DNA of 61,105 bases from Bacillus sp. 2205SS5-2 (GCF_037024155.1 NZ_JAYKTS010000025.1:1-61105); one strand, 5' to 3'; numbered from the stretch's first letter, positions 20,870 through 31,220 are shown. Notes: generated by a model not told the origin, from the letters alone. Program-made: numbers and translations.

Positions 20870-21244
20870 ATGAAAATTGTATCGACGAATGAAGCACCAG
20901 CAGCGATTGGACCTTATTCACAGGGGATGATTGTAAATAATCTATTTTATAGTTCAGGTCAAATTCCACTGACAGCTGAAGGAAAATTAATACAAGGGGA
21001 TATTATCGTTCAAAGTCACCAAGTATTTAAAAACCTGACAGCAGTGTTAACTGAGGCTGGGGCATCTTTGCAAACGGTTGTAAAAACGACGGTTTACCTA
21101 AAGAACATGGAAGATTTTTCTGCCTTCAATGAAGTGTACGGTCAATATTTTGATTTGCATCAACCTGCTCGGTCTTGTGTGGAAGTGGCAAGACTTCCTA
21201 AAGATGTAGATGTTGAAATAGAAGTCATCGCTCTTGTAAAGTAA
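20870..21244 (+). CDS. yabJ: RidA family enamine/imine deaminase YabJ
   Basis: A 124-residue YjgF/YER057c/UK114 protein that hydrolyses reactive enamine/imine intermediates such as 2-aminoacrylate; in B. subtilis it is also linked to purine regulation. [12 protein letters not shown] (about 9-20) and the catalytic-pocket region [12 protein letters not shown] (about 101-112, with the conserved Arg) are present. ATG 20870 has AGGAGG 8 bases upstream. Confidence 0.95.
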   Translation: MKIVSTNEAPAAIGPYSQGMIVNNLFYSSGQIPLTAEGKLIQGDIIVQSHQVFKNLTAVLTEAGASLQTVVKTTVYLKNMEDFSAFNEVYGQYFDLHQPARSCVEVARLPKDVDVEIEVIALVK

Positions 21245-21261
21245 AAAGATATACAGACTTC

Positions 21262-21297
21262 AAAAGCTACCTTTCATTTTAGAGAAGGTAGCTTTTT
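21262..21297 (+). terminator. Terminator of purR-yabJ
   Basis: Stem AAAGCTACCTT / AAGGTAGCTTT, followed by TTTGTG; a strong hairpin with a short T tract. Confidence 0.8.
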
Positions 21298-21444
21298 GTG
21301 TAAGGTTCTTTGTATGAAATTGGTATATTTAGGCATCGTCAAATTAGTAAGTTTTCCCCAAACATACCGGGTTTATACCATTATTGGGATTGAAATTACT
21401 TTTTTTCATGATAGGCGGTGACGGCGTGACGTGAGCACTGCCAT

Positions 21445-21549
21445 CGAGTTTTTCGTATGAATTTCGTCTATTTTTGATGGAAATAACAATGAAATGGGTG
21501 ATTTAATCAAAAATCAGATGATTTAGCCACAATGTATACGAAAAGAGTC
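21445..21549 (-). repeat. Truncated family A repeat
   Basis: Reverse-orientation A interior and end: TTCGTCTATTTTTGATGG, then TCAAAAATCAGATGATTTAG and CACAATGTATACGAAAAGAG. The other terminus is not recognisable. Positions 21298-21444 show no gene. Confidence 0.65.
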
Positions 21550-21673
21550 TTGCTAAAACAGCCTTGTGTAAAAAATAAGGCTTTTCTGCAAGGCCATTGA
21601 AAAAGCAATTTTTATTTTATTGGCTTCTTTTTCTCTAAAATGTCACTTTTTCAGTACCCTACTTTTCTGGGGA

Positions 21674-21800
21674 GGATTTTTCGTATATATATAGACCGTC
21701 AAACGGCTGTTGAGACAGCTTCAAGAAGAAACCTCTGCCTGAAAAGGAGGCTTCTATTAACTACTTGAGCATAATAGCAACAAGGAAGTTGAAAAGAGCC
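21674..21800. repeat. Possible A-related element with a third interior (E)
   Basis: Begins GGATTTTTCGTATATATATA and ends AGCAACAAGGAAGTTGAAAA-GAGCC, both similar to A termini, but the interior is unrelated. No flanking duplication. The stretch 21550-21673 between has no gene; it includes CACTTTTTCAGTACCC, reminiscent of an IS end, too short to assign. Confidence 0.35.
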
Positions 21801-21898
21801 CTTACAAAAGAAAGAAGAGTATCGACCTTAAAACGTAATTAAATAATAGCCAATTCCGCTTTTCTAGTAAACTTTTTAAATATTTTTTCAATTAAAGG

Positions 21899-21923
21899 AG
21901 GATTCTGCCTTTTTTTATGGAAT
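21899..21923 (+). promoter_or_regulatory. Sigma-H promoter of spoVG
   Basis: AGGATT (21899-21904), 13-base spacer, TGGAAT (21918-21923). As remembered, B. subtilis spoVG has the same two hexamers with the same spacing. The AT-rich tract just upstream (21860-21897) is the type of site AbrB binds there. Confidence 0.8.
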
Positions 21924-21966
21924 ATATTAAGAGACTTTTCATCTAGGGAAAAAGGTGGTGAACAGA

Positions 21967-22260
21967 GTGGAAGTAACTGACGTAAGACTACGCCGTGTAA
22001 ATACAGATGGTCGTATGCGTGCTATCGCTTCAATTACACTAGATAATGAATTTGTTATTCATGATATCCGTGTGATTGATGGGAATAATGGTCTATTTGT
22101 GGCCATGCCAAGTAAGCGTACTCCAGACGGAGAATTCCGTGATATTGCTCATCCGATTAATTCATCTACACGTGGTAAAATCCAGGATGCTGTTCTTGAG
22201 GAGTATCATCGTTTAGGAGAGCTAGAAGAAATGGAATTGGAAGAAGCTGGCGCATCCTAA
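21967..22260 (+). CDS. spoVG: SpoVG regulatory protein
   Basis: A 97-residue nucleic-acid-binding regulator that affects asymmetric septation and, in other Firmicutes, capsule and virulence genes. [20 protein letters not shown] (1-20) and [20 protein letters not shown] (about 47-66) are family signatures. The GTG at 21967 gives the standard length; the upstream in-frame GTG at 21955 lies within the ribosome binding region (AAAGGTGG). Confidence 0.96.
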   Translation: MEVTDVRLRRVNTDGRMRAIASITLDNEFVIHDIRVIDGNNGLFVAMPSKRTPDGEFRDIAHPINSSTRGKIQDAVLEEYHRLGELEEMELEEAGAS

Positions 22261-22277
22261 AAGAATAGTAAACAACT

Positions 22278-22310
22278 AGAGCCTGCTTCTAAAGTAAGGC
22301 TCTTTTTTTT
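22278..22310 (+). terminator. Terminator of spoVG
   Basis: Stem AGAGCCT / AGGCTCT with a 12-base loop, followed by T8. Confidence 0.85.
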
Positions 22311-22397
22311 GATTCACTCCTGTATACCCCTATTTTATGAAAATAATCCTCTCCAATAAAAAACACTTGACAAATTATTGTATATTCACAAGTTCTC

Positions 22398-22426
22398 TTG
22401 AAATAGATGTGTTTTTAGGATATAGT
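22398..22426 (+). promoter_or_regulatory. Sigma-A promoter of glmU
   Basis: TTGAAA, 17-base spacer, TATAGT, 39 bases before the start codon. Confidence 0.55.
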
Positions 22427-22464
22427 CGTTATGGATAAAAAGGTGAAAATGGAGGCCGATATTG

Positions 22465-23838
22465 ATGAATAGACGTTATGCAGTAATTTTGGCCGCTGGT
22501 CAAGGAACACGTATGAAATCTAAATTATATAAAGTGTTGCACCCTGTCTGTGGAAAGCCAATGGTGGAACATGTTGTTAACCAGACATCCGCCTTACATA
22601 TTGACCAAACAGTTACGATTGTCGGTCATGGAGCAGAACAGGTGCAATCCTATCTTAAAGGCCGAAGCTCATTTGCTCTACAAGAAAAACAGTTAGGAAC
22701 CGCGCATGCTGTTATGCAAGCAGAAGAGGCACTTGCTGATAAAGACGGGGTTACCCTTGTAATTTGTGGTGATACGCCATTAATCAAAGCAGAAACGATG
22801 GAGGCGCTTATTCATCACCATGAAGAAGTAAATGCGAAAGCGACTATTTTAACAGGATATGCGGAAAATCCGACAGGTTATGGTCGTATTATCCGTAATC
22901 AAGACGGTCTCGTTAAAAGAATAGTGGAACAAAAAGATGCATCAGAAGAAGAACAGCGAGAAAAGGAAATCAACACAGGTACTTATTGCTTTGATAATAA
23001 AATGTTGTTTCAAGCACTAAAAAAGGTTTCTAACGACAACTCACAGGGGGAATTTTACCTACCAGATGTCATTGAAATTCTTCAGTCAGAAGGAAACATT
23101 GTTAGTGCGTACCAAACAAATGATTTTGAAGAAACATTAGGTGTAAACGATCGAATTGCTTTGTCTCAAGCGGAAACGATTATGAAAAGAAGAATTAATA
23201 GGGACCATATGAGAAACGGTGTCACTATAATTGATCCTGAAAACACTTATATCGGTTCAGATGTTACGATAGGTCAAGATAGTGTGGTGTATCCTAATAC
23301 CTCCATTTTGGGAAATAGTGTGGTTGGAGAAGAGTGTATTATAGGACCTGGAACTGAAATTAGCGATTCTAAAATCGGTAATCAGACAGAAATCCGCCAG
23401 TCAGTTGTTCATCGAAGTTCGGTGGGGAATCAGGTTGCTGTTGGACCGTTTGCTCATATTCGTCCAGAGTCCAACATTCACGATGCAGTAAAAATTGGAA
23501 ACTTTGTTGAACTAAAGAAAACAACTATTGGTCCAAGAAGCAAGGCATCTCATTTAAGTTATTTCGGAGATGCAGAGGTAGGTGCTGATGTAAACCTCGG
23601 GTGTGGCTCTATTACTGTGAACTATGATGGAAAGAATAAATATTTAACAAGAATTGAAGATGGTGTTTTTGTAGGTTGTAACTCTAATCTTGTGGCTCCT
23701 GTTACTATTGGAGAAGGTGCTTATATAGCAGCAGGATCGACCATTACTGAGGACGTTCCGAGTGAGGCTTTATCAATTGCCAGAGCACGTCAAGTTAATA
23801 AAGATAATTATGTACAAAACTTGAATATAAAGAAATAA
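22465..23838 (+). CDS. glmU: Bifunctional GlmU: GlcN-1-P acetyltransferase / GlcNAc-1-P uridylyltransferase
   Basis: Makes UDP-GlcNAc for peptidoglycan and teichoic acid. The N-terminal uridylyltransferase starts [20 protein letters not shown] (about 7-26). The C-terminal half is a left-handed beta helix of hexapeptide repeats with [12 protein letters not shown] and the acetyltransferase segment [11 protein letters not shown] (about 360-375). 457 residues, normal length. ATG 22465 with GGAGG 10 bases upstream. prs follows after 13 bases. Confidence 0.97.
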   Translation: MNRRYAVILAAGQGTRMKSKLYKVLHPVCGKPMVEHVVNQTSALHIDQTVTIVGHGAEQVQSYLKGRSSFALQEKQLGTAHAVMQAEEALADKDGVTLVICGDTPLIKAETMEALIHHHEEVNAKATILTGYAENPTGYGRIIRNQDGLVKRIVEQKDASEEEQREKEINTGTYCFDNKMLFQALKKVSNDNSQGEFYLPDVIEILQSEGNIVSAYQTNDFEETLGVNDRIALSQAETIMKRRINRDHMRNGVTIIDPENTYIGSDVTIGQDSVVYPNTSILGNSVVGEECIIGPGTEISDSKIGNQTEIRQSVVHRSSVGNQVAVGPFAHIRPESNIHDAVKIGNFVELKKTTIGPRSKASHLSYFGDAEVGADVNLGCGSITVNYDGKNKYLTRIEDGVFVGCNSNLVAPVTIGEGAYIAAGSTITEDVPSEALSIARARQVNKDNYVQNLNIKK

Positions 23839-23851
23839 TTGGAGGTCCGAG

Positions 23852-24811
23852 ATGACTAATCAGTACAAAAACTCTAAATTAAAGATCTTTTCTCTTAATT
23901 CAAATGTTGCTTTAGCGCAACAGATTGCAGATGAAGTGGGTGTCAACTTAGGGAAGTCCTCAGTAAAACGCTTCAGCGACGGAGAAATTCAAATCAATAT
24001 CGAAGAGAGTATTCGCGGCTGTGATGTGTTTGTTATTCAATCTACAAGCGCACCAGTAAATGAAAATATTATGGAATTATTAATCATGGTAGATGCCTTA
24101 AAGAGGGCCTCTGCAAAAACGATTAATATTGTAATGCCTTACTATGGATATGCTCGTCAAGATCGAAAAGCACGAGCTCGTGAACCGATTACAGCCAAGC
24201 TGGTAGCTAACCTTTTAGAAACAGCCGGTGCAGATCGCGTGATTACTTTGGATCTCCACGCGCCACAAATTCAAGGTTTCTTTGATATTCTGATTGATCA
24301 CTTAATGGGTGTTCCAATTTTAGCTGATTATTTTGAAGAAAATGGTTTCAAAGATGAAGATATCGTCATTGTTTCCCCGGATCATGGTGGTGTGACAAGA
24401 GCTCGTAAGTTAGCAGAAAGACTAAAAGCACCGATAGCTATTATTGATAAACGTCGTCCAAAGCCCAATGTAGCGGAAATTATGAATATCGTTGGACATA
24501 TCGAGGGTAAAAAAGCGATTCTTATCGATGATATTATTGATACAGCGGGTACCATTACTTTGGCGGCAAATGCTCTTATTGAAAACGGAGCTAAAGAAGT
24601 ATACGCTTGTTGTACTCACCCTGTTCTTTCAGGACCGGCTATTGAGCGTATTCAAAATTCTAAGATTAAACAGTTACTCGTCACTAACTCGATTGCTTTA
24701 GACGAAGATAAAGCGATTGATAAAGTCGTCCAATTATCTGTAGCACCATTAATTGGCGAAGCAATCATTCGTGTCTTTGAAGAGAAGTCTGTTAGTACTT
24801 TATTCGATTAA
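23852..24811 (+). CDS. prs: Ribose-phosphate pyrophosphokinase
   Basis: Makes PRPP from ribose-5-phosphate and ATP, feeding purine, pyrimidine, His and Trp synthesis; PRPP is also the signal read by PurR encoded nearby. Of 319 residues, [18 protein letters not shown] (about 94-111) and the PRPP loop DDIIDTAGT (about 225-233) are intact. GGAGG precedes ATG 23852. Ends in a terminator. Confidence 0.97.
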   Translation: MTNQYKNSKLKIFSLNSNVALAQQIADEVGVNLGKSSVKRFSDGEIQINIEESIRGCDVFVIQSTSAPVNENIMELLIMVDALKRASAKTINIVMPYYGYARQDRKARAREPITAKLVANLLETAGADRVITLDLHAPQIQGFFDILIDHLMGVPILADYFEENGFKDEDIVIVSPDHGGVTRARKLAERLKAPIAIIDKRRPKPNVAEIMNIVGHIEGKKAILIDDIIDTAGTITLAANALIENGAKEVYACCTHPVLSGPAIERIQNSKIKQLLVTNSIALDEDKAIDKVVQLSVAPLIGEAIIRVFEEKSVSTLFD

Positions 24812-24815
24812 GTGA

Positions 24816-24852
24816 GAAGGAGATCTGCCTAAGAGGTAGATCTCCTTTTTTT
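24816..24852 (+). terminator. Terminator of glmU-prs
   Basis: Stem AAGGAGATCTGCC / GGTAGATCTCCTT, then T6. Confidence 0.9.
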
Positions 24853-24860
24853 ATGAAGTA

Positions 24861-25139
24861 AGCACTTTTTGTATACATTGTGGCTATTTTATCAAATTAT
24901 TGATTAAATCTTCCATTTCACTGCTGAATTATATCAATAATAGACGGATCCAGCTACAGTGGCTTGAGGCTCGGGTCAAATGAATAACTCTCCAGTGATG
25001 CAGGCATCACCTGCGAGCTCTTCATTTGCCTGTCGCCTCAAAGCGAGCCACTTCCGCTTTTCGTAAATAATGCCCGAAACAAAGCTATATCATAGATGAT
25101 AAATTGATTCGTAAAGCAACAAACTTTGCGAAAACAGCC
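24861..25139 (+). repeat. Family A repeat containing a complete unit B
   Basis: Ends AGCACTTTTTGTATACATTG and CAAACTTTGCGAAAACAGCC. Unit B at 24947-25062 is inserted after AATAGACG, the same point as in the 16.9-kb copy; the A sequence resumes as AAATAATGCCCGAAACAAAG. No target duplication is visible (ATGAAGTA versus TATTCATT). It fills most of the prs-ctc gap. Confidence 0.85.
24947..25062 (+). repeat. Unit B nested in a family A repeat
   Basis: 116 bases from GATCCAGCTACAGTGGCT to GAGCCACTTCCGCTTTTC. Internal pairs TGAGGC/GCCTCA, AAATGAA/TTCATTT and GTGATG/CATCAC stack into one long hairpin. Confidence 0.85.
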
Positions 25140-25178
25140 TATTCATTTTAATTTTTTATCAGATAAATCCAGAAAAAT

Positions 25179-25204
25179 GTTTAACCGACCTACTTTTAGG
25201 AAAA
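25179..25204 (+). promoter_or_regulatory. Candidate sigma-B promoter of ctc
   Basis: GTTTAA, 14-base spacer, GGAAAA. This is close to the sigma-B pattern GTTTaa-N12/15-GGGwAw (one mismatch in the -10). ctc is the classic sigma-B gene in B. subtilis. Confidence 0.5.
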
Positions 25205-25250
25205 TGTATGAGTATAGAGATTAACCAAATAAGGGATGGTGAAGGTACAT

Positions 25251-25892
25251 ATGTCAACAACATTAACAGTAAACAGAAGAGAAGATTTTAAACGTTCCAC
25301 TTTAACTTCATTAAGAGCGGAAGGAAACTTCCCAGCAGTCGTTTATGGGTATAAAGTAGAAAATACACCAATTTATATTGACTCGGCAGAATTCACTAAA
25401 ACGATTCGTGAAGTTGGACGAAATGGTGTTATTTCGCTGAAAGTCGGCGGAGAAATGAGAAATGTCGTTTTAACAGATTATCAAATTGATCCAATAAAAA
25501 ATTATATGGTTCATGCCGATTTTCTCGTCGTCAATATGAACGAAGAGATTGAGGCCGATGTCAAGATCGAACTTGTCGGTGAAGCACCTGGTGTTAAAGA
25601 TGGCGGCGTATTACAGCAACCATTGCATGAAGTTTCAATTACCGCTAAACCTGATCAGATTCCAGAATCAATAAAAATAGAAATTGATCGCCTTCAGGTT
25701 GGAGAATCCATTACGATTGGTGATTTAAAAGACCATTCAACCTACGAAATTAATCTAGAAGATGAGAGAGTTGTTGCTTCAATTCTAGCTCCACGTCAAG
25801 AAGAAGAAATTAATAGTGGAGAAGAGCAAGAAGCCGGCCATCCTCAAAATGAGGAAGGACGCGAAACAGAACCAAATGGTGGAAATCAGTAA
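25251..25892 (+). CDS. ctc: General stress protein Ctc (50S ribosomal protein L25 family)
   Basis: A 213-residue two-domain L25/TL5-type protein that binds 5S rRNA, induced by general stress in B. subtilis. The N-terminal L25 domain (about 1-93) contains FPAVVYGYKVENTPIYID; the C-terminal beta domain (94-185) is followed by an acidic low-complexity tail rich in Glu. ATG 25251 is preceded by GGTGAAGG; the earlier ATG 25236 abuts its own AAGGG too closely. Confidence 0.93.
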   Translation: MSTTLTVNRREDFKRSTLTSLRAEGNFPAVVYGYKVENTPIYIDSAEFTKTIREVGRNGVISLKVGGEMRNVVLTDYQIDPIKNYMVHADFLVVNMNEEIEADVKIELVGEAPGVKDGGVLQQPLHEVSITAKPDQIPESIKIEIDRLQVGESITIGDLKDHSTYEINLEDERVVASILAPRQEEEINSGEEQEAGHPQNEEGRETEPNGGNQ

Positions 25893-25895
25893 AAA

Positions 25896-25931
25896 AAAGA
25901 GCGTAACCTTTTGCAGGTTGCGCTCTTTTTA
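25896..25931 (+). terminator. Terminator of ctc
   Basis: Stem AAGAGCGTAACC / GGTTGCGCTCTT with a short loop, then T's. Confidence 0.88.
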
Positions 25932-25971
25932 GTTTATTCTAGATGTAGTGCAAGAAAATGAGGTGTAAGAT

Positions 25972-26529
25972 ATGAAACTAATTGTAGGTCTTGGAAATCC
26001 AGGGAACCAATATGCGGATACGAGACATAATATTGGATTTACTATTGTTGATGAACTGGCTCGTCGTCACAATGTAAAATTAGATCAATCAAAATTTAAA
26101 GGTCAATATGCTGTAATTCATGTGAGAGGTCAGAAGGTTATGCTATTAAAACCCTTAACCTATATGAATCTATCTGGTGAGAGTATAGGCTCAATGGTGG
26201 ATTATTATGATATTAAGCTTGATGATGTGGTCCTAATGTATGACGATTTAGATCTACCAGTTGGAAAAATCCGTCTTCGTCAAAAAGGAAGTGCTGGAGG
26301 ACATAATGGGATCAAATCAACGATTGCACATCTTGGTACTCAAAATTTCAATCGTATTCGAGTCGGGATTGACCGTCCACCAATGGGAATGAGTGTACCT
26401 AATTATGTACTAGGCAAATTCTCGTCGGAAGAAAAAAAAGAATTAATTCATGTGATCGATGCGTGCGCAAATGCATGTGAAGATTGGTTTGAGAAACCTT
26501 TTCTTGAGGTTATGAATGTGTATAATTAA
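25972..26529 (+). CDS. pth: Peptidyl-tRNA hydrolase
   Basis: Releases tRNA from peptidyl-tRNA that drops off ribosomes (spoVC in B. subtilis). The 185 residues include VGLGNPGNQYADTRHNIGF (5-23, with the catalytic His in TRHN), the MNLSG motif near 65 and the DDLDLP ... GSAGGHNGIKS segment (about 93-115). AATGAGGTG precedes ATG 25972. Confidence 0.97.
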   Translation: MKLIVGLGNPGNQYADTRHNIGFTIVDELARRHNVKLDQSKFKGQYAVIHVRGQKVMLLKPLTYMNLSGESIGSMVDYYDIKLDDVVLMYDDLDLPVGKIRLRQKGSAGGHNGIKSTIAHLGTQNFNRIRVGIDRPPMGMSVPNYVLGKFSSEEKKELIHVIDACANACEDWFEKPFLEVMNVYN

Positions 26530-26534
26530 CGTTT

Positions 26535-26565
26535 TGAATAACTCTTTATTAATTTGTTCATACTA
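26535..26565 (+). promoter_or_regulatory. Sigma-G/F type promoter of fin
   Basis: TGAATA (26535-26540), 18-base spacer, CATACTA (26559-26565), an exact match to the sigma-G hexamer/heptamer consensus TGMATA and CATAMTA. fin is transcribed in the forespore by sigma-F and sigma-G in B. subtilis. Confidence 0.7.
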
Positions 26566-26599
26566 TAGATAGTAGACTGTTTAATAAGGAGGATGTGTG

Positions 26600-26830
26600 A
26601 TGGCCATTCACTATCACTGTCGTCATTGTGGAATGAATATAGGTTCACTCGCAAATAGCACCTTTTCCACAGAACAACTCGGACTCCATACTCTAGACGC
26701 AGAAGAGCGTCAAGAAATGGTGACATATCATCAAAATGGAGATATAGACATTAAAACAATTTGTGAAGATTGCCAGGAATCCTTAAATAGGAACCCTGAC
26801 TACCACGGTCTAGACTACCTACTTCACTAA
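26600..26830 (+). CDS. fin: Anti-sigma-F factor Fin (YabK)
   Basis: A 76-residue zinc protein that binds core RNA polymerase and helps switch the forespore from sigma-F to sigma-G. CRHCG (about 7-11) and CEDC (about 57-60) supply the zinc ligands. ATG 26600 has AGGAGG upstream; the GTG at 26597 is one codon earlier and less likely. It sits between pth and mfd as in other Bacilli. With csfB it makes two sigma antagonists in this window. Confidence 0.92.
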   Translation: MAIHYHCRHCGMNIGSLANSTFSTEQLGLHTLDAEERQEMVTYHQNGDIDIKTICEDCQESLNRNPDYHGLDYLLH

Positions 26831-26831
26831 C

Positions 26832-26858
26832 GCTTTGGAAACCCTCCAAAGCATTTTT
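26832..26858 (+). terminator. Terminator of fin
   Basis: Stem GCTTTGG / CCAAAGC with loop AAACCCT, followed by ATTTTTG. Confidence 0.8.
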
Positions 26859-26865
26859 GTATTAA

Positions 26866-27143
26866 GAAAAGCGGAAGTGGCTGGCCTGAGGCGACAGGCA
26901 AATGAAGAGCTCGTAAGTGATGCCTGCATCACTGGAGAGTTATTCATTTGACCCGAGCCTCAAGCCACTGCAGCTGGATCAAGAAAAGCGGAAGTGGCTG
27001 CCCAGCAGCGGCGGGCAAATGTTGGTTCACGGAGAAGGTCCTGACCTTCGCAGTGGAGCGTTATTTGTCCCAAAGCTGCTAGCCGCAGAAGCTGGATCAA
27101 GAAAAGCGGAAGTGGCTGCCCAGAGACGGCAGGCATTTGGCAA
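26866..27143 (-). repeat. Tandem array of three B units
   Basis: Three head-to-tail copies, each opening with GAAAAGCGGAAGTGGCT: 26866-26980 (115 bp), 26983-27098 (116 bp) and a truncated 27101-27143. Complete copies close with AGCTGGATC and are joined by AA. Outer bases are nearly identical, while the hairpin interior differs between copies (AAATGAAGAGCTCG versus AAATGTTGGTTCACGG). Orientation is opposite to the nested copies at 16.9 and 24.9 kb. No protein gene lies in 26859-27281. Confidence 0.85.
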
Positions 27144-27281
27144 AATCCAAAGTAGATTAACCCTTTATCCATGTACAAACTAATTGTAAAATAAATAAAA
27201 AGATAAGTATGAACTCATGTGCTTATAAATGAACCTAGTTAGGGTCTTCTATAAGTGGTTGCAAGAGGGGAGGAGTACGTT

Positions 27282-30200
27282 TTGCAGTTATTATACCCAT
27301 TATTTTCAGAACAAGAAGAATTACAATCGATCTTCGAAGGAATAGAAGAAGGTCTTTCACAACAGCTTATTGCCGGCCTTTCAGGATCATCCAGAGGGCT
27401 TCTTGTTGCGTCTTCTTTTCATAAAATGAAGCGGTCATCGATTGTCGTAACCCATAATCTGCTTCAAGCGCAGAAACTTTACGAAGATATCGTGAATTTA
27501 GTTGGAGAGGAATATACGTTCTTATATCCAGCGGATGAGTTAATTGCGGCAGAAATGAGTGTAGCAAGCCCAGAGCTTCGTGGCCAACGTATTGATACGC
27601 TCAACCAATTAATTCAAGGAAATAAAGGGATTTATATATTACCCATGGCGGGTTTACGAAAGATCCTACCACCAACGGACTTATGGGCACAATACCAGTT
27701 ATCCTTTCAAGTAGGAGAAGAAATAGACCTAGAAGATTGTTTAGTACAGCTGGTACAAATGGGGTATCACCGCGCAGGGATGATTACGACTCCTGGAGAG
27801 TTTAGTGTAAGAGGTGGAATCTTAGATATATATCCACTGACTCTGTCTGAACCCATCCGCATTGAATTATTTGATACCGAGGTAGATTCAATCAGAAGAT
27901 TTGGGATTGAAGATCAACGGTCGATTGAAAAGCTCCAACAAATAATGATTGGACCCGCTTCAGAACTCCTTTTTCATGAAGAACATCTGACACGAACCGT
28001 GAATCGACTCCCAATAGAGTTAGCTAAAAGTTTAAAGAAAATCAAGAACGAGGTAGTAAAGGAGCAGCTCTCCCAGAATATTGGTTTTGATTTAGAAAAA
28101 TTGAGAAATGGCCAGCTTCCTGATCAAATGTTCAAGTATATGTCGATTGCTTATGAAGAACCTGCTAGTTTTCTAGATTATGTTGATGATAACAGCCTTT
28201 TGTTTTTAGATGAGTATAGTCGAATACAAGAAATCAGTGAAACGTTGGAAAAGGAAGAAACAGATTGGTATATCAGTCTTCTTGAAGCAGGAGAGATGAT
28301 TCACGATTTGTCTATTTCCCATTCGCTGAAAGGGTTATTGTCCCTCTCATCTATTCCGAAAATCTATTTATCATTATTTTTACGTCATATTCCTAACGCA
28401 AACCCAGAGAACATCGTCAATATATCCTGTAAACCTATGCAAAGTTTTCACGGCCAAATGAATGTTCTTAAGGGAGAAATTGAACGTTGGAGAAAAAGTA
28501 GGACAACTGTTCTTATATTAGCACCTAACGAAGAAAGGGCGACAAAATTACAACACGTCTTAGAGGACTATGAAATTCAAACTTCTTTAAATTTACACGA
28601 TGAAGCACTAACCGGTGAGCCACAGATTATGGTAGGAAATCTAAATTCGGGATTTGAATTTCCGATGATGAAGTTTGCTGTGATTACGGAAGAAGAATTA
28701 TTTAATAAGAAAGCTAAGAAGACTCCTCGACGACAAAAATTAACGAATGCAGAAAGAATCAAAAATTACTCGGAGTTAAAAGTTGGAGATCATGTAGTAC
28801 ACGTAAACCATGGTATCGCAAAATATTTAGGGATAGAGACGCTTGAAATCAATGGTGTTCATAAAGATTATCTCCATCTAAAATATCATGGAAATGACAA
28901 ACTTTACGTTCCAGTTGAACAAATAGAGTTAATTCAAAAATACGTGGCGTCAGAAAATAAAGAGCCTAAGCTGTATAAACTTGGGGGAAGTGAATGGAAT
29001 CGAGTAAAGAAAAAGGTTCAATCTTCTGTTCAAGACATAGCGGATGATTTAATTAAGTTATATGCCGAGCGAGAAGCTGCTCAAGGTTACGCCTTTTCAC
29101 CTGATGGAGAAATGCAAAGGGACTTTGAGGCACAATTTTCGTATCAAGAGACAGAAGACCAGTTACGATCAATTCATGAAATTAAGTTGGATATGGAAAA
29201 AATCCGCCCTATGGATCGATTATTATGCGGTGACGTTGGTTATGGAAAAACAGAGGTTGCAATACGTGCCGCCTTCAAAGCCGTATCCGACGGAAAACAA
29301 GTAGCGATTTTAGTCCCAACAACCATATTGGCTCAGCAACATTATGAAACGATAAAAGAACGACTGCAGGACTTCCCTATGACCGTTGGATTACTCAGTC
29401 GCTTTCGAACGAAGAAACAGCAAACGGAAACGATGAAAGAGATTTCAAAGGGAACAGTTGATATTGTTATTGGAACACATCGGTTGTTATCAAAGGACAT
29501 CCATTATCGTGATCTTGGTTTGCTTGTTATTGATGAAGAGCAACGTTTTGGTGTGACCCATAAGGAAAAAATCAAACAACTCAAAACGAATATTGATGTC
29601 CTAACGCTTACTGCTACTCCAATTCCAAGGACTTTGCATATGTCGATGTTAGGTGTTCGCGATTTATCAGTCATTGAAACACCACCCGAGAACCGTTATC
29701 CTGTTCAAACATATGTAATGGAATACAATGGCGGATTAATTCGAGAAGCAATTGAGCGGGAATTAGCTCGGAATGGGCAAGTCTATTTTTTATATAATCG
29801 CGTGGAAGATATTGAGCGCAAGGCGGATGAAATTGCAGCCCTTATTCCAGAAGCACGTGTAACATATGCGCATGGGAGAATGTCTGAAAATGAACTTGAG
29901 TCAGTAATTTTAAGCTTTTTAGACGGTGAATTTGATGTACTAGTGACCACGACAATTATCGAAACAGGTGTTGATATTCCAAATGTAAACACGCTGGTAG
30001 TGTATGATGCAGACCGAATGGGACTCTCGCAGTTGTATCAATTGCGAGGAAGGGTGGGACGTTCAAACCGAGTCGCCTACGCCTATTTCACCTATCGTAA
30101 AGACAAAGTATTAACAGAGGTCGCAGAAAAACGACTGCAAGCGATCAAAGAATTTACTGAGCTTGGTTCAGGTTTCAAAATTGCTATGCGCGACTTATCC

Positions 30201-30806
30201 ATTCGCGGGGCTGGGAACTTATTAGGAGCAGAGCAACATGGATTTATTGATTCAGTTGGTTTTGACTTGTATTCTCAAATGCTAAAAGAAGCCATCGATG
30301 AGCGAAAGGGAGAGGTTGATTCCCAACCGATAGAAGAAGAGACTTTTGAAATTGATATCTCGATTGATGCCTATATTCCTGAAATATATATTCCTGATGG
30401 CCATCAAAAAATACAAATGTATAAACGGGTACGGTCATTAGGTTCGCTTGAGGAGGTCGATGAATTAAAAGAAGAATTAATCGATCGCTTCGGAGAGTAT
30501 CCTGAAGAGGTGGCCTATTTACTTCAAGTTGCAGAAATGAAAATTTGGGCGAAAACAGCGAAATTACAATCCATGAAACAAGTGAAAAATGAAGTTGTTA
30601 TGTATATGACCCCAGAAGGAACCAATGAAATTGATGGTTCTAAGGTATTTGCCTTAACGAATAAGCACGGAAGATGGATTGGATTAGGGCTGGAAAATAA
30701 TTCATTGAAGATTACTTTCAATACGAAACAAATTCCATTTGCTACTTGGTTTAATGCGGCATACGATATTATTTTAAAGCTAGAGAGTGCGAAAAAAGAG
30801 GGATAG
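27282..30806 (+). CDS. mfd: Transcription-repair coupling factor Mfd
   Basis: Removes RNA polymerase stalled at lesions and recruits UvrA. The 1174 residues show the UvrB-like N-terminal part (with [10 protein letters not shown] and [11 protein letters not shown]), the RNA-polymerase-interaction region around 500-560 ([18 protein letters not shown]), and the RecG-like motor: [11 protein letters not shown] near 649-659, DEEQRFG near 752, TATPIPRT, and RGRVGRS near 920. Start is TTG 27282 after GAGGGGAGGAG; the GTG at 27255 is upstream of that site. Confidence 0.96.
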   Translation: MQLLYPLFSEQEELQSIFEGIEEGLSQQLIAGLSGSSRGLLVASSFHKMKRSSIVVTHNLLQAQKLYEDIVNLVGEEYTFLYPADELIAAEMSVASPELRGQRIDTLNQLIQGNKGIYILPMAGLRKILPPTDLWAQYQLSFQVGEEIDLEDCLVQLVQMGYHRAGMITTPGEFSVRGGILDIYPLTLSEPIRIELFDTEVDSIRRFGIEDQRSIEKLQQIMIGPASELLFHEEHLTRTVNRLPIELAKSLKKIKNEVVKEQLSQNIGFDLEKLRNGQLPDQMFKYMSIAYEEPASFLDYVDDNSLLFLDEYSRIQEISETLEKEETDWYISLLEAGEMIHDLSISHSLKGLLSLSSIPKIYLSLFLRHIPNANPENIVNISCKPMQSFHGQMNVLKGEIERWRKSRTTVLILAPNEERATKLQHVLEDYEIQTSLNLHDEALTGEPQIMVGNLNSGFEFPMMKFAVITEEELFNKKAKKTPRRQKLTNAERIKNYSELKVGDHVVHVNHGIAKYLGIETLEINGVHKDYLHLKYHGNDKLYVPVEQIELIQKYVASENKEPKLYKLGGSEWNRVKKKVQSSVQDIADDLIKLYAEREAAQGYAFSPDGEMQRDFEAQFSYQETEDQLRSIHEIKLDMEKIRPMDRLLCGDVGYGKTEVAIRAAFKAVSDGKQVAILVPTTILAQQHYETIKERLQDFPMTVGLLSRFRTKKQQTETMKEISKGTVDIVIGTHRLLSKDIHYRDLGLLVIDEEQRFGVTHKEKIKQLKTNIDVLTLTATPIPRTLHMSMLGVRDLSVIETPPENRYPVQTYVMEYNGGLIREAIERELARNGQVYFLYNRVEDIERKADEIAALIPEARVTYAHGRMSENELESVILSFLDGEFDVLVTTTIIETGVDIPNVNTLVVYDADRMGLSQLYQLRGRVGRSNRVAYAYFTYRKDKVLTEVAEKRLQAIKEFTELGSGFKIAMRDLSIRGAGNLLGAEQHGFIDSVGFDLYSQMLKEAIDERKGEVDSQPIEEETFEIDISIDAYIPEIYIPDGHQKIQMYKRVRSLGSLEEVDELKEELIDRFGEYPEEVAYLLQVAEMKIWAKTAKLQSMKQVKNEVVMYMTPEGTNEIDGSKVFALTNKHGRWIGLGLENNSLKITFNTKQIPFATWFNAAYDIILKLESAKKEG

Positions 30807-30922
30807 ATATTCATTAAAATTGTTACTTTTTATCAGATGTTTAGTAGACAAGGTTGAGGGTAATAAAATAATACAGGTGCTATAAATAGCATTATTACCC
30901 TTGATTAAAAATCAATCATTCA

Positions 30923-31084
30923 GGATCTTTTCGTATACATTGTTGCTATATCACTTAATTATCGATGGAATATTCAAACTTGCTATTGATTTCGTTTGTA
31001 AACAGACGAAAAGGTGCCCTGAAGTCTAGTCTTTTAACAGAGTATATACCGCTAAGAAAAGCAATATTCTTTGTAGAAACAACC
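30923..31084 (+). repeat. Family A repeat, diverged
   Basis: Starts GGATCTTTTCGTATACATTG and ends near CAATATTCTTTGTAGAAACA-ACC, 162 bp. Flanks ATCATTCA and ATCAGTTA agree at 6 of 8 positions. It fills the mfd-spoVT gap. Confidence 0.65.
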
Positions 31085-31112
31085 ATCAGTTAAGAGAAAA
31101 AATAAGTGTACA

Positions 31113-31142
31113 TGTATAGAAGTTTGGACATGTAGGATACTA
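31113..31142 (+). promoter_or_regulatory. Sigma-G promoter of spoVT
   Basis: TGTATA (31113-31118), 17-base spacer, GATACTA (31136-31142), close to the sigma-G pattern TGMATA/CATAMTA. spoVT is a sigma-G gene in B. subtilis. The leader is about 70 bases. Confidence 0.65.
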
Positions 31143-31220
31143 AGCTCAATGTTGGGAATGTATGTTATTGAATTTAATCATTTCCAATTAATCATCTGAT
31201 GAAAGTGAGGTAACAAAAAG

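Noticed and set aside
26866-27143. CRISPR array at the tandem B units
   Set aside because: Units are about 115 bp and joined by 2 bases, without short repeats alternating with unique spacers, and no cas genes are present.
26917-27183. Open frame within the tandem B units upstream of mfd
   Set aside because: It is created by reading through repeated non-coding units and has no ribosome binding site or homology.
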